Source of the DNA: Vandiemenella viatica
Lineage: Eukaryota; Arthropoda; Insecta; Orthoptera; Morabidae
Length of the DNA stretch: 64,000 nucleotides
Reading direction: 5' to 3'
Assembly (NCBI GenBank): GCA_031002005.1
Contig: JARYHS010008074.1
Span: forward strand, 284,244,231 to 284,308,230
The translations under genes and the position numbers were made by a program. The notes beneath the pieces were generated by a model. It did not search any database and had not been told where the DNA came from. It saw nothing but the letters and a program-made list of their open reading frames with translations. Below are positions 33,640 to 44,833 of this stretch, piece by piece. The stretch's first letter is position 1. Every line of letters begins with the position of its first letter.

Positions 33640-34155
33640 AATTGTACGGATTGAGTGATCTGATCGTTTCGAATGCCTTATATTCATTTAATAGTAGGGA
33701 CACTTTCCTTGTTGACAATGGTCTTCTGTTCTCAAGAGACAGCTTCTTTTGTAATGGATGGGCACTTATGACAAACAAAATGAGGGTGATATATTCATTT
33801 GTTAGTACTTCTCGGGGGTGTAAGGGTTTGGGAGAGGCTATACTAGCCTTTTACAACCAAATGTCAACCTCTCCTTCACGTGGTGCACTCTGTTTGCACG
33901 GACGAGGCTCTGGCGACTGAAAGATTCCCGGTATAAGGAGTCACCCACTGCTTGCCAACGGCCTCCGAAAGGAGGGCGGAAGAGTGGGGAGCGGTTCAGG
34001 GCACCATCTTGCCCTTGGGGTTAGAAACGGCCCCTAAACGCGGATGAATCAGAAATGATCAACGGCATGGGGATGCAGAAGGTAACGGGAAACCACTGCA
34101 TTAAAGACCCAAAGGATATCCCGAGGACATGTAATCCTCTCAAATTATATATATT

Positions 34156-34990
34156 ATGATGGCTTCTTCCTGGGTAAAATATTCCGTTGGTAAAATAGTT
34201 CCCCAATCGGATCTCCGGGTGGGGACTGCTCAGGGAGGAGTCATCAGAATGGATAGAAACATTCTACGAGTCGGAGCGTGGAATGTTGTAAGTCTGAATA
34301 GGGCAGGTAGGTTAGAAAACTTCAAAAGGGAGATGGAACAACTGAAGTTAGATGTTGTTGGGATTAGTGAGATTAAATGGAAGGACGCACAAGATTTCTG
34401 GTCTAGTGAACACAGGATAATTAGCTCACAAGCTGTCAATGAAGTCACTGGTGTAGGATTTGTAATGAACAAGAAAGTAGGGAAACGGGTGAGTTATTAT
34501 GAACAGTTTAGTGACAGGATTATTTTGATGAGGTTAGAAACTAAGCCCGTCCCAACCACATTAGTACAACTGTATATGCCAAAGTCACAGGAAGCTGACG
34601 AAGAAATAGAAAAAATATACGCTGAAACTGAAGAATTAATCCGATATGTGAAGGGGTAGGAAAATCTAATAATCATGGGTGATTGGAATACAATAGTGGG
34701 AGAAGGAAAAGAGAGGAATATTTTAGGATGTTTTGGTCTTGGGGAAAGAAATGAGCGAAGAAGCAGGTTACTAGAATTTTTTGAAAGATATAAGCTAGTA
34801 GTGGCAAACACAATGTTTAAGAACCATGCAAGAATAATATACACCTGGAAATGTCCTGGGGATACAGGCAGATATCAGCTGGATTATATCATGGTCAAAC
34901 AGGAATTAAGTTCTAGACTGTAAAGCATACCCAGGAGCAGACATAGACTCTGACCATAATTTGATAATAATGAAGTGCAGGCTGAAATTT
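34156..34990 (+). pseudogene. RTE AP endonuclease domain, broken
   Basis: The likely start is Met at 34252 (MDRNILRVGAWNV), after a 5' UTR in the same open frame. Motifs are GAWNVVSLN, VVGISEIKWKD (catalytic Glu), and after a TAG at 34657-34659 in the same frame IIMGDWNTIVGEG, the metal-binding GDWN block. Next come YQLDYIMVK and, after a frameshift near 34915, DSDHNLIIMK with the catalytic SDH. This is the order of APE-type endonucleases that nick DNA for RTE insertion. One stop and one frameshift inactivate it. The right arm copy has lost about 400 bp of this domain. Confidence 0.8.
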
Positions 34991-35375
34991 AAGTGAAAAA
35001 GGAAGCAGTATAAACAGAACAAACTGGAAGTGAATAAACTGAAACAATCTAGCAGTAGAGAAAAATTTGCAGAAATGGTAGACTTTGGTCTAAGAAGTAA
35101 CTCTTAAAGGAGTTCAATCGAGGATGAATGGAATGCATTAAAGACCAAAATAATTAAAGCTGGTAAAGAAAAACAGGCTTTAGGGAACAAGCTGCCCGAA
35201 AACCTTGGATCACAGAAGAAATTTTGGAGCTGATGGATCAGAGGAGAAGGTACAAAAATGCTCAGGATGAAACAGGGAGAGAGCAGTACAGGCAATTTAA
35301 AATCAAATAAATAGGAAATGCAAAACAGCAAAAGAAAAATGGCTACAAGAAAAGTGTGAAGAAGTAGAAAAGGAA

Positions 35376-37063
35376 ATGGTCGTAGGTAAAGTAGATGTTG
35401 CTTATAGAAAGATACAACAGAATTTTGGAGAAATGAAGAAAAGAGGTATGAACATTAAAGCTGCCGATGGGAAACCTCTTTTAAGCTCAGATGATAGAGC
35501 TAACCGATGGAAGGAATACATTGAGGAACTGTATGTTGGGGACGACTTGAACAATAGTGTATTGGAAAAGGAAGGTGATGTCAACAGTGATGACTTAGGA
35601 GATCTTGTTATGAGGACAGAATTTAATAAAGCTCTGAATGACTTGAAAGCAAATAGGGCAGTTGGAATTGATGAGATCCCTGAAGAGCTTCTTAAATCCC
35701 TAGGAGAGGAAGGAATCAAAAGATTATTCAAGCTGATATCAAAAAGTTATGAAACAGGAGAAATACCAACTGATTTTAATAAAAAAAATATCATCTTCAC
35801 GCTTCCAAAGAAAGCACAAGCCGACAAATGTGAGAATTATCGCACAATTAGTCTAACAACACATGCTTCAAAATCACTGACTAGAATAATATACAGAAGG
35901 ATGAAAAGGGTAGTAGAGGAGATTTAGTTTGGATTTAGGAAAAATCGCGGTACAAGGGAAGCAATTCTGTCTCTAAGATTAATACTTGAAGGGCGGATCA
36001 GGAAAAACAAAGATACTTTTATGGCATTTGTTGATTTAGAAAACACTTTTGATAATGTTAGTTGGTACAAGATGTTCAAAATTTTAAAGAAGTCAGGTCT
36101 AAAGTATCGAGATAGAAGAATACTCTATAAACTGTATAAGAATCAAGTTGCTATAGTAAAAGTAGAGAATCACGAGAGACATGCATCAGTTAAAAAGGGT
36201 GTGAGACAAGGTTGTAGTCTATCTCCATTAATATTCAACTTGTATGTAGAAGAAGCAATGAAGAAAGTCAAAGAAAAATTTTCATGTGGCATAAGTGTTC
36301 AGGGAGCAAAAATCAGTATGCTACGATTTGCTGATGACATTGTCTTGTTAGCAGAGAGGGCTGAGGATATTGAGAAGTTACTGAATGGCATGAACAAAGT
36401 ACTGAAGGAAGATTTTGGACTGATTATAAATCAAAGCAAGACAAAGGTGATAAAATGTAGCAGAAATGATACCAATACTAGTAGATTAAATATAAAAATG
36501 GGTTCGGATGCAATAGTAGATGTAGGTGAATTCTGTTACTTGGGAAGTAAAATTACAACCGATGGCCGAAGCAGGAATGATGTTAAAAGCAGAATAGCAC
36601 TAGCAAAAAGAGCCTTCATGAAAAAGAGAAACCTTTTAGTTTCAAATATTGATCTAGGAATTAGAAAGAATTTTATGGTAGCGAAACATGGATTTTAGGA
36701 ATACCGGAAATAAAGAAAATTGAAGCATTTGAAATGTGGTGTTACAGAAGAGTGCTGAAAATTAAGTGGACTGTCAAAGTTAGAAATGAACGAGTTTTGG
36801 AAATGATGGGTGAGAAAAGTTGTTTGTGGAAGAAACATACAGAAAGAAGATACAGGTTGTTAGGTCATGTTTTGAGACATGATGGATTGGTTAATTTGTT
36901 AGTGGAGGGAACAGTTGAAGGTAAGAACTGTAGAGGAAGACAGAGATTAGAATATATGAAGCAGATAATTGAGGACGTGGGCTGTAAGGGGTATGTAGAA
37001 ATGAAGAGGTTACTACAGGATAGGAAGGGATGGAGGATTGCATTAAACCAGTCGAAAGACTGA
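35376..37063 (+). pseudogene. RTE reverse transcriptase, broken
   Basis: The frames at 35376-35927, 36021-36698 and 36734-37063 together give the RTE RT. The first has DEIPEELLKSLGEEGI and NYRTISLTTHASKSLTRIIY, then a deletion and stop near 35925 (intact copies read IVGEDQFGFR). The second has FMAFVDLENTFDNV (motif A), KKGVRQGCSLSPLIFNLYV (motif B) and LRFADDIVLLAE (FADD active site). The third is the C-terminal block with WCYRRVLKIKW and GRQRLEYMKQIIEDVG, ending at TGA 37061-37063. A deletion near 36680 removes about 40 residues seen in other copies (LKLSVWSTALYGS). Confidence 0.85.
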
Positions 37064-37078
37064 CGACAGCAAAAAAAA

Positions 37079-37602
37079 GTATTTCTCGACGTTTAAAGAG
37101 GTGCATTTCAGTTGCCTCTAAGAGATCGTTGGTGGGACTAGACATCTTGGGTCTAGACACAATCTTATAGCTCTATATAGTTTTTTCCCAAAGGTATTAC
37201 TGTTCGTTTCCAACGAAAGTACTACCATAGTTTAATACTGGACGTATTTAGGAAGTCAGTAAAGTTGGAGGCTCTGCTCCCCAACATGTTCGTGTGATAG
37301 ACCCGGAGTATACTTAGGGAATTTCCTACCTTCGTTAGGATCGATGTAAACCTGTTACTTTGTCTTAAAGTTCAAAGGATATAATTTTTAAAGAATGTAA
37401 TCTATGGTTTTATTTTTCTAAATATATCTGTGAAAGTTATCTATTATTTTGCTAAGCTCTATTGTCTCTGGCTAGTAAGGTGCATCTGTGGAGGAGGATA
37501 GACTTATGTTGATTTACGTGAATGTCAAATAATATTAATGTTCATTGTCAAAACACTTGTGAACCGGCTGTTGTGTTTTAAGCAGTTATACGAAAACAAA
37601 AA
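37079..37602 (+). promoter_or_regulatory. Putative upstream region of the host-exon gene
   Basis: Non-repetitive sequence (apart from the mirrored copy) directly before the first host exon. It contains no recognised TE or ORF. A promoter and 5' UTR are expected here if the exons are real, but I cannot point to a specific TATA or initiator element. Confidence 0.3.
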
Positions 37603-40600
37603 ATGAGTGATTCTGGTGAGTGTTAATCTCACAATAATTATTTTTTTTGTGAGTGGCGGAGACGGAATGCGCTTTTAAAATGATTTATTAATCAATTTCT
37701 GCTTTGTCTAGCTGAGAATAAGAACAAGTTAGACGCAAATCTTAGAGACTCTGTACCGGAAAGTAAAGCGTCATTAGAATTAGCAGAGGAAAATAGTGAA
37801 ATGGGTAAGTGTGATGTTACTTTATGAAATGACATTTATTTTCTTTTGTCTTTGTATCTTGTGTAGTTGAATGAGTTTGCGATTCGACGCTGTATACTGT
37901 ACTGCGCTCCGACTAACACTTTGGTAGCCAATCAGCAATACACACTGGACCAGCATGAGTCTAGGCCTTAATTCCGGACGGTATTATAACGGTCCAGACT
38001 CAATTTAAATAATGTTTCCAGATACGGTAAAATGTCTCATCCTACTGTCTCTAAGACATCTGTAGTAATATTATCCACACCGGCCCCTTTACACTTTTTT
38101 ATGATTACTTAGTTCCTTCATAATATCTTCATATTTTATTTCAAATTTTCTAATCTGCTCACTTCAAACTGTGCGGATAAGCTCATTTTCTGATGAATTA
38201 TTGGCCTTAATGGTCTGGTTCAAGTTTACATCGCGATACACGGCGTTGCTAACTTAGGATAAAGTGATTATATCAATGCGCGTGTGATTGAGGCTTTGAA
38301 TTTGTAGCGCCAATATTAGCGGAGATTGTGGTTAGGTTGAAATTCAGCCTGGATCATAGTGAAAACTGAACCTTTTTGTCACAGTCCAATGGCAAGAGGA
38401 ATTTAGTTATCAGTTATTTAAGCAATTTTCATAAGCACTATGTCATGTTGTGGTGTCATGTATCGCGACGTAAACTACTCCCAATGGTCTCACTGAACCA
38501 TTTACTTAAAAACTCTGACCTTTTTAAGTCCTCAGTTACTTCTTTTCCATCCTTATCTATAATTGTTTCAAACTCTCTTCAGTTTTCTGATATAGCTATA
38601 GAAATTTCCAGATGCATCAGTTATAGGTCTCCCTGCACCAATTATATTCTTCATAAACTCATCCTTTGCCTCTGTCTTTGACATTATTAATTCCTTGGTT
38701 GGTTTTTTTCAAGAATTCCCTACAGCCTTGCTGTTGCTTACTCAGTTATGTTCTCGTCTCGCCTACCTATTTAACCTCCTCACCTCCCTGTTATAGTATG
38801 TAGGTCCTGTGCTTCTCTTTTATTTTCTGCTTTTGAATAAATATTTCTTCACCCCTTTTTTTATTTCCTTGAACTCTTTGTCTCCTCTGTACTTCTACCA
38901 TTTAATAAAATTAACCCTGAAATAGCTTTTCAGTTATTTATTTTCAACTTTTTGAATTAAGCTACACAAAGATTATATTGTTTTGTTTCACTTTTATCGC
39001 TGGTCAAGCCTTCCCCCCCCCCCCTCCCGGCAATTCTACCACTACCACGCATTTTCCGCCTGTGCTTCATTCATGTGGCGGGTTGGGATGTGACCACATC
39101 TTTCCCCCTGCCATATGTCTCGCCTCCCACATGAGTAAGACTAAGGTCGAAATATTGTGCAATTCGTGTGTTTCTGTGTTTTTACGTGTCTCGCCCTCCT
39201 GCCTTCATCTGTGGTGACGGGTAACTGTTTATTTTCCCTATCCTATCTTATTATATGTAGGGGTATGTAATGTTTGGTAGCAGGTTGTGCTTCCAGCCTT
39301 ATACCTGTTGCTGACCCACACAAGTTGTCATTACTCTGCCACAGTCTTCAGAAAGCACTCTTCCATATCTTGCTATTGTTTGGAGACACAGCAGAGATGA
39401 TAGTTATAATTTGGACCATGAAAGGAAAGTACTGGTATACTGCTAGGCACTGGGTAGGATTTCTCACAGATTCATAAGTCAACACTGGTCGCTACACGTA
39501 ATTCGGGAAATTCATAAGGATTACTAATACAAATGCTTGTCATTAGCAGGTTACTACTAAAGAATGTTTGCTAGGATTCAGAAGATCCATTTTAAACTGT
39601 TTATTTCAAAACACACATGTCCAGGCTGGTACAAGTTCCACATTACAATGAAAGTTTAGGCATCATACTTCGACTGAAGACAGCAGGTCAGCAATTAGAA
39701 ACTTGGCTACCAAAATAGCACATGTTCATATTATTGGGTCACTGCATGAAACCGACAGTCTTTGCGGTTCACGTTATTGCTATTCGCGATAATAGCAAAT
39801 GCCAGATACCAGGCAAAACACTGCACATGGTCCACATGCGGTTCCACCCCAAGCGATGGATACGTCAAATCACCATAGCCACTTGTGAAAGACTAATTAA
39901 CAACATGGTTGCTCTGCTCCTTCTTAGTCTTGCAGCCAATCGTAATTCTTTTCAGTCGTCACATATTCTAACGAGCCAATCTTGTATTTCTTTACTACCT
40001 TGTACACCAGAGATTACTTCTTGGTGTAGCCTGTCCACTACACTCTACTTTCTCTGTTTAACTCTGAAGTTTACTGTTCTATCTTGCCGGCTAACATACC
40101 CTCTGCCGGCTGGGCCCCTGTACTGAAACAATTCACCAACTGAGCTCTCTTAACATTCACGTTACACTATTCCTTGAGCTGAATTAAAATGAGTGTTGTT
40201 TATTCTGTAATATAGTGTTCAAAAATTGAATCTTTATGTAAATATACCTCATATTAGTAAACATGGCAACAAAAATTAAAAAAATTGTTATTCAAAGTAC
40301 TCGTAAAGAAACTATAGTGTTTTATGTCATTGCATTCTAATTGCATCACAAAATTCTGGATAGTTATATGAATTAATTGTCATCTACAGTTGAACACATC
40401 TACTTCATTGAAAAACATTATACCTGAAATGTCAACTAGTTATTACTTAATAAAATTGGTGTCTCTTTGGTGACTTCAAAAAGAAATATTATCTCAAAAT
40501 TATATTCACATTCAATAAACGAAATTGTTTCCTCCAATTGAGAGGAATGTGGCAGAAAGAAAATGACTTGGAATCACATGTATATATTTTTTTTAAATTA

Positions 40601-42586
40601 AATACCGTAGGCTATATTTTAGATCCATTAGAAACACGACGATTTTCACCTATGGATTATTTAAATGGTATTCTGTGATTTCAGGGATTGCATTGTGTAA
40701 TGAAGCTGATGAGTGCAATTGTAGATGATAATACCATTTGAGTTTTTTCGCTTGAATTTTGGAATGTTAATGGAATAGTTTCTGGTTCTGATAGACATAT
40801 TCCTATCGGCTTCTTGTGGGCAGGTGTAATTATGAGGTAGCAATTTATGATATCACGTACTCCAAATTTTACCCCATGTCTGGCTTGGCAGCAGAAGACT
40901 TTGAGGGGGTGGTGGGGGTGAGATGTTAAGAAGTGAAATCGATATGTAGAAAAACTACAGGCAGTAGAATGAATATAAATCACATATTGGAACATTGTAT
41001 TAATGTGAATAATAAATAAATTTGTTAAAATTATTGCTAGTTATATATTTTCCTGTTGACAAAGGTTTAAGACTATGACTACTATGTCATTTGTGTTCTT
41101 GTATTTTTTATATGTTCATTCCATGCTTTTTTTTCTGTCGTCAGTCTTACAACTGGTTTGATGCAATCCTCCATCCTTTCCTATCCTGTGCTAACCTCTT
41201 CATTTCTACATACCCCTTACAGCCCACGTCCTAATTATCTGCTTCATATATTCTAATCTCTGTCTTCCTCTACAGTTCTTACCTTTGACTGTTCCCTCCA
41301 CTAACAAATTCCTCAATTTTTTTTCAATGTAACATAAGTGTCTTAAATTTGTGTCAATGAATGGTATTAATTAAATTAAATAATATTTTACCAGAACAGT
41401 GATTTTTTTTATTTTTAGATGTAATAACATCTTTCAATTTGTTCAGCGATTATATTAATACTTATGAATTAAACTATGTCTATTAACAACTGTTTTTTAT
41501 TAATGTTTCTTTCACCAGACATGTTTCGCCCTTTAGGAGTGGGGCATCATCTGTGGTGGGAAATTTTTGGTGGCTATAAAATATCAGTCCGGAACAGCAC
41601 TTTCTGTGTTTCTGCATTTATGCAGAAAGTGCTGTTACATACTGATATGTTATACTGGCTGATGCCCCCACTCCAAAAGAGCGAAATGTGTCTGGTGAAA
41701 GAAATGTTTAGTAAAAGCAGTTGTTAATAGATGGAGTTTAATTCATAATCATTTATGCAACAACTGTGGATCATGGCCAACAACAAAGTTATTATATTAA
41801 TGCTATTCGACCTAACAATTTACATGTATTGAAAGAAGTGAATTTGGGCTGTACTAGTCTAAATGATGTGCTGTAATCCACTAATGGAATGGTTAGCTCA
41901 CAACTGGCTGACCATTTCCAGGAAAACTGGTAGCTTACATATGGCAGCCAGTGTCAGGATAGCTCACAGGTTTAGCTTACATAATTCCTTTCTCTTTTAT
42001 TTCTTATTCCTTCTGCCTTATCTCTCTCTGTTGTATGTTCAGAGATTTTATTTGCCTTTTGTGGAAAAAAAATTATGTTACTGGGTTTTTTTTTCTTTCA
42101 GTAGCCTAATGTTCTTTTAATATTGAAATGAACTATCAGAAAAATGTATTGTGATGGGTAGATTTATATTGGAAAAGAAATAGCAGTCTGCATGTGTTGA
42201 AGTCATTCTGGGTTGGTCATAAACACTGAACGTAGCAATGTGCTTCATTTTCTATTTCCTTTCCACATTAAAATTACCTCACAGCATTTCTTCCTTCTCC
42301 TTGTTGCTGAGAGTTATAGATCTTTAACATAAGTTCATATTTTTTTTATTCTGTTGTAAGTTGGTTTACTAACTTCTTGAGAATTTTGCTTTTGTTGTAA
42401 CTGGAGTGAAAATTATTTCATGAAAAATACATTCACATGACAGGAAAAATAAAATTTAATGTAATGATAAAGATTAAAGTATTGAGTTGGTGGAATATTT
42501 TTGTGTATACAATGCTATCTCTTTTTGTAGCAGAAGCGGATGATGAAAAACCTGGTGAAATAATTATTATTGACCCAGAAACAGAG
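37603..42586 (+). CDS. Host gene, first three coding exons (Sds22/PPP1R7-like, tentative)
   Basis: Three exons fit as a join: 37603-37615, 37712-37804 and 42531-42586. Exon 1 starts at ATG and ends TCTG|GTGAGT. Exon 2 is preceded by TTTGTCTAG and ends ATGG|GTAAGT. Exon 3 is preceded by CTTTTTGTAG and ends ACAGAG|GTAAGA. Both introns are phase 1 and the join is open for 54 codons (13+93+56 nt). The product is hydrophilic and acidic: MSDSAENKNKLDANLRDSVP, then residues to NSEM, then AEADDEKPGEIIIIDPETE. The last part resembles the segment before the first leucine-rich repeat of Sds22 (PP1 regulatory subunit 7), but no repeat is in the window. Intron 2 (4.7 kb) is filled with TEs. Exon reality is fairly strong; identity is weak. 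Confidence 0.5.
37992..38935 (-). mobile_element. CR1 LINE segment in intron 2 (left arm)
   Basis: On the minus strand this matches the CR1 copies at 43500-44150 and 54695-55628, spanning the region between endonuclease and RT. It is interrupted by a MITE (38224-38475). It stops at 38935, where the left arm diverges from the right arm. The 3' junction with host-like sequence at 37992 is the same in both arms, so it predates the duplication. Confidence 0.75.
38224..38475. mobile_element. MITE with GTTTAC(G/A)TCGCGATACA termini (left copy)
   Basis: About 250 bp bounded by GTTTACATCGCGATACACGG and, inverted, TGTATCGCGACGTAAAC. No coding capacity. The right-arm twin at 55145-55395 has better preserved ends. 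It sits inside a CR1 LINE. Confidence 0.75.
39256..41140. other. Left-arm intronic sequence, no gene recognised
   Basis: Mirrored at about 50640-52511. Open frames found here appear in both arms (for example 39722-40126 and 52045-51641) but have no recognisable domain. The 134-residue pair differs by several residues and is not convincingly coding. It could be an unknown repeat or plain intron. Confidence 0.4.
41141..41310 (-). repeat. RTE 3' fragment at the inner edge of the left arm
   Basis: The minus-strand 3' terminus of RTE (encoding GRQRLEYMKQIIED-type text and the ACTGACGACAG end), cut at about 41311. In the right arm the equivalent RTE is not cut but continues as the long copy at 47233-50637. 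Confidence 0.8.
41480..41730. repeat. Imperfect palindrome with hammerhead-like cores
   Basis: Ends read TATTAACAACTG and CAGTTGTTAATA. Arms share TTTCACCAGACAT...TTCGC and GGAGTGGGGCATCA in inverted form around a central AGCACTTTCTG / CAGAAAGTGCT pair. On the minus strand (41558-41513) the order is CACCA, CAGATGA, GCCC/GGGC stem, GAAAC, ATGTC, TGGTG. This is hammerhead-like except for one core change (CAGATGA instead of CTGATGA). The plus-strand arm (about 41659-41697) has CTGATGC and GAAAT and is more degraded. It is probably the inverted ends of another Penelope-like element or a MITE. Confidence 0.6.
41731..42530 (+). other. Intron sequence upstream of exon 3
   Basis: AT-rich, no gene or TE recognised. 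It ends in a pyrimidine-rich tract and CTTTTTGTAG before exon 3. Confidence 0.5.
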
Positions 42587-44833
42587 GTAAGAAAGAAATT
42601 TTAAAATACTATTTGATTTCAATTTTTGTTGGTGATATGGGTTGTGCAGATTATTCATATTTTTCATGTTACTCTCCACTGTCTGGTTTAAATGGCTCCA
42701 GAAGACAAGAAATATCCTGTTTATATCCATCCTTTGAATATAAAGCTATTTACTTGTGCACCTCAAGTTTTATCGATAAGGGTATGTTGTTAGTAATATG
42801 TTAAGCAATAACAAACTGTATTGTTATAATTGAGTAGAGAATTGGTTAAAAGAAGAAGTTCTGGACAGTGAGGTTTTTTCCTGACAGTTACAGAGTGTAC
42901 CGCAGAGATAGAGGAGCAATTCGTGGAGGAATTTTCATCCTAGCTAGCAAAAACGACCACAGTTCACTGGTGTTCATAGATCAAGACCGTGAGTTACTTG
43001 GGGAAGATTTCTGGGGTAATAAAAATAAAAAAAATAGCTTACCACAGTGGAAGAATGACAGATGAAGATGAGGCTCTGGGGAGAAATTAAATTCATACTC
43101 AGATTTCAGAGGGTGAGAATAGAATGGTCGTTATTGGTGGGATTTAAATTTACCAGGTGTAAACTGGGTAGGAAATCTGTTTAAAAACACAAGGGAACAG
43201 AGATTTGCAAATACCTTAATACGTTAAGGAGGATTTACACAAGTGGTAGAGCAAAACACTAGGGGGTAAAATATTTTGGATATATTCCTAATAAAGCCCC
43301 ATGATAACCTTGTGAAGTGTCAAGTAACCGAAGGAATAAGTAATCATGAAGCAGTTCTGATGGATATTAGATGATTCAGTGAACCAGTAGCCAAAATTGA
43401 AGGGGGAAATGGGTACAATTATAAAACGCATATATTTCAAATTTGATGGGATATTTCAGAGAATGTTTCAGCTAATGGAAGGATGGTTTAAAGTACATTA
43501 GAGTCAAGGTGGGAAGATTTCAAGGAGATAGTAAGAAGGGGGAAGAAAAATTCATTCCAAAGCAGAAAATAAGAGAAGTAGAGAATCTGTAATATGGACG
43601 CGTGGAGGTTGAAGAGGTTGGTAAGAACACTACACAACATAACAGAATTAAGAGATAGCAGGGTAGTAGGGAATATTTAAAACAACTAAACATGGACTTA
43701 ATAATAGCAAAGCAAGTGGCTAAAGATGGGGTTTATGAAGAGTATTGTCAGTGCAGGGGGGACCATTGACTGATGCATTGAGAAATTTCTATGACTATTT
43801 AGAAAACTGAGGGGAAGGGAGGGTGTTGAGACAGACACTTATAGTAAAGGTTATAGAAAGAAGTTACTGAGAATTTGAAAAATGCAAAGATTTTAAGTAA
43901 CTGGTTAATGAGAGCATTAGGGACATTGAATCAGAAATGGGAGGGCCTAATTCAAAGAACGAGCTTAACAACACAATTAGAAATGAAGATTATAAAAAAT
44001 TTTAAATTCATCCTGAGGAAATCGTGAAGGAAATAAGAAAGCTGAAAAACCATTATGGGCTGGTGCAGATAATATTACTACAGATATCTTAAAGATAGCC
44101 GGATGTGACATTGTACCTTATCCTGAAATATTATTTGAATTGAGTCTGGATACTTGCCACTTACCACAAGACTGGAAAAGTGCGATAGTAGTACCAGTAC
44201 ATAAAGGAGGGGTGAGAAATAGAGTCAAAATTACAGGCCAATCGAGTTTGACTTCAGTGGTAGGTAATTAATGGAAAGATTGATAGGCAACCGCATCAGA
44301 AATGTATGTGAGGAACGTAAGTGGTTTTCAAGTAGGCAACATGGTTCAGGCAAAGATATTCATGCGAATCTCAGTGGTAAGATATCTGCAGATATTTCAG
44401 ATGAAATAGACAGGGGTGGCCAAATTGATAGAGTAGCACTAGTTCTGTCAAAGACTTTTGACAGAGTGAACCATAAAATGGTAGTAAATAAGGTAAAAAC
44501 TATTGGACTGGATGAGAAAGTGATTTGCTGGGTAGAAGAATTTTTAAAAGGTAGAAAACAGTTAGGGTAGGAAATGCAGTATCAAAGGAAGTGGAAGTAA
44601 AAATGGGAGTGCTGCAGGGTAGCGTTTTGGGACCATTGCTATTCATTATTCTAATGAATGATTGGGGTTGATTGTTTACTATCTGAAATTAGATTGTTTG
44701 CAGGTGGCATAATGCTATATAAAAGGATCAAAAGGTAGAGGTCTGTAAACAGTTGCAGGTGATCTGGACAGGATATCTAGTTGGGTTGGTATACATGGGA
44801 CAAATATAAATGCAAAGAGGAGTCAGCTTATTA

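Larger units (their letters stand above)
33640..37076 (+). mobile_element. Near full-length RTE LINE (left arm copy)
   Basis: A plus-strand RTE-clade LINE: a GC-richer 5' UTR (about 33800-34250, with GGATCTCCGGGTGGGGACTG before the ORF), an endonuclease, a reverse transcriptase and the 3' end ACTGACGACAGC with a short A tract at 37064-37078. It is the best-covered member of a family with at least four other pieces in this window (20832/26391, 41141, 47233, 56545). The coding part carries one nonsense codon and several frameshifts. The 5' boundary is approximate because the mirror copy shares the flanks. Confidence 0.85.
30387..41310 (+). repeat. Left arm of a giant inverted duplication
   Basis: This 10.9 kb is mirrored at 50462-64000. 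Matching blocks (left to right arm) are 30387-31068 to 63299-64000, 32433-34217 to 59790-61548, 34620-38935 to 54695-59787, and 39256-41310 to 50462-52511. Non-matching blocks are 31069-32432, 34218-34619 (missing on the right) and 38936-39255. Identity in shared blocks looks like the mid to high 90s percent by eye. The arm contains Tc1, RNase H LINE, RTE and CR1 relics, a MITE and two host exons. The match may extend left of 30387, because the right arm is cut by the window end. Confidence 0.9.

Noticed and set aside
39722..40126. 134-residue frame mirrored at 51641-52045
   Set aside because: Conservation between the arms is expected from the duplication itself; amino-acid changes are not biased toward synonymous and no domain is seen.
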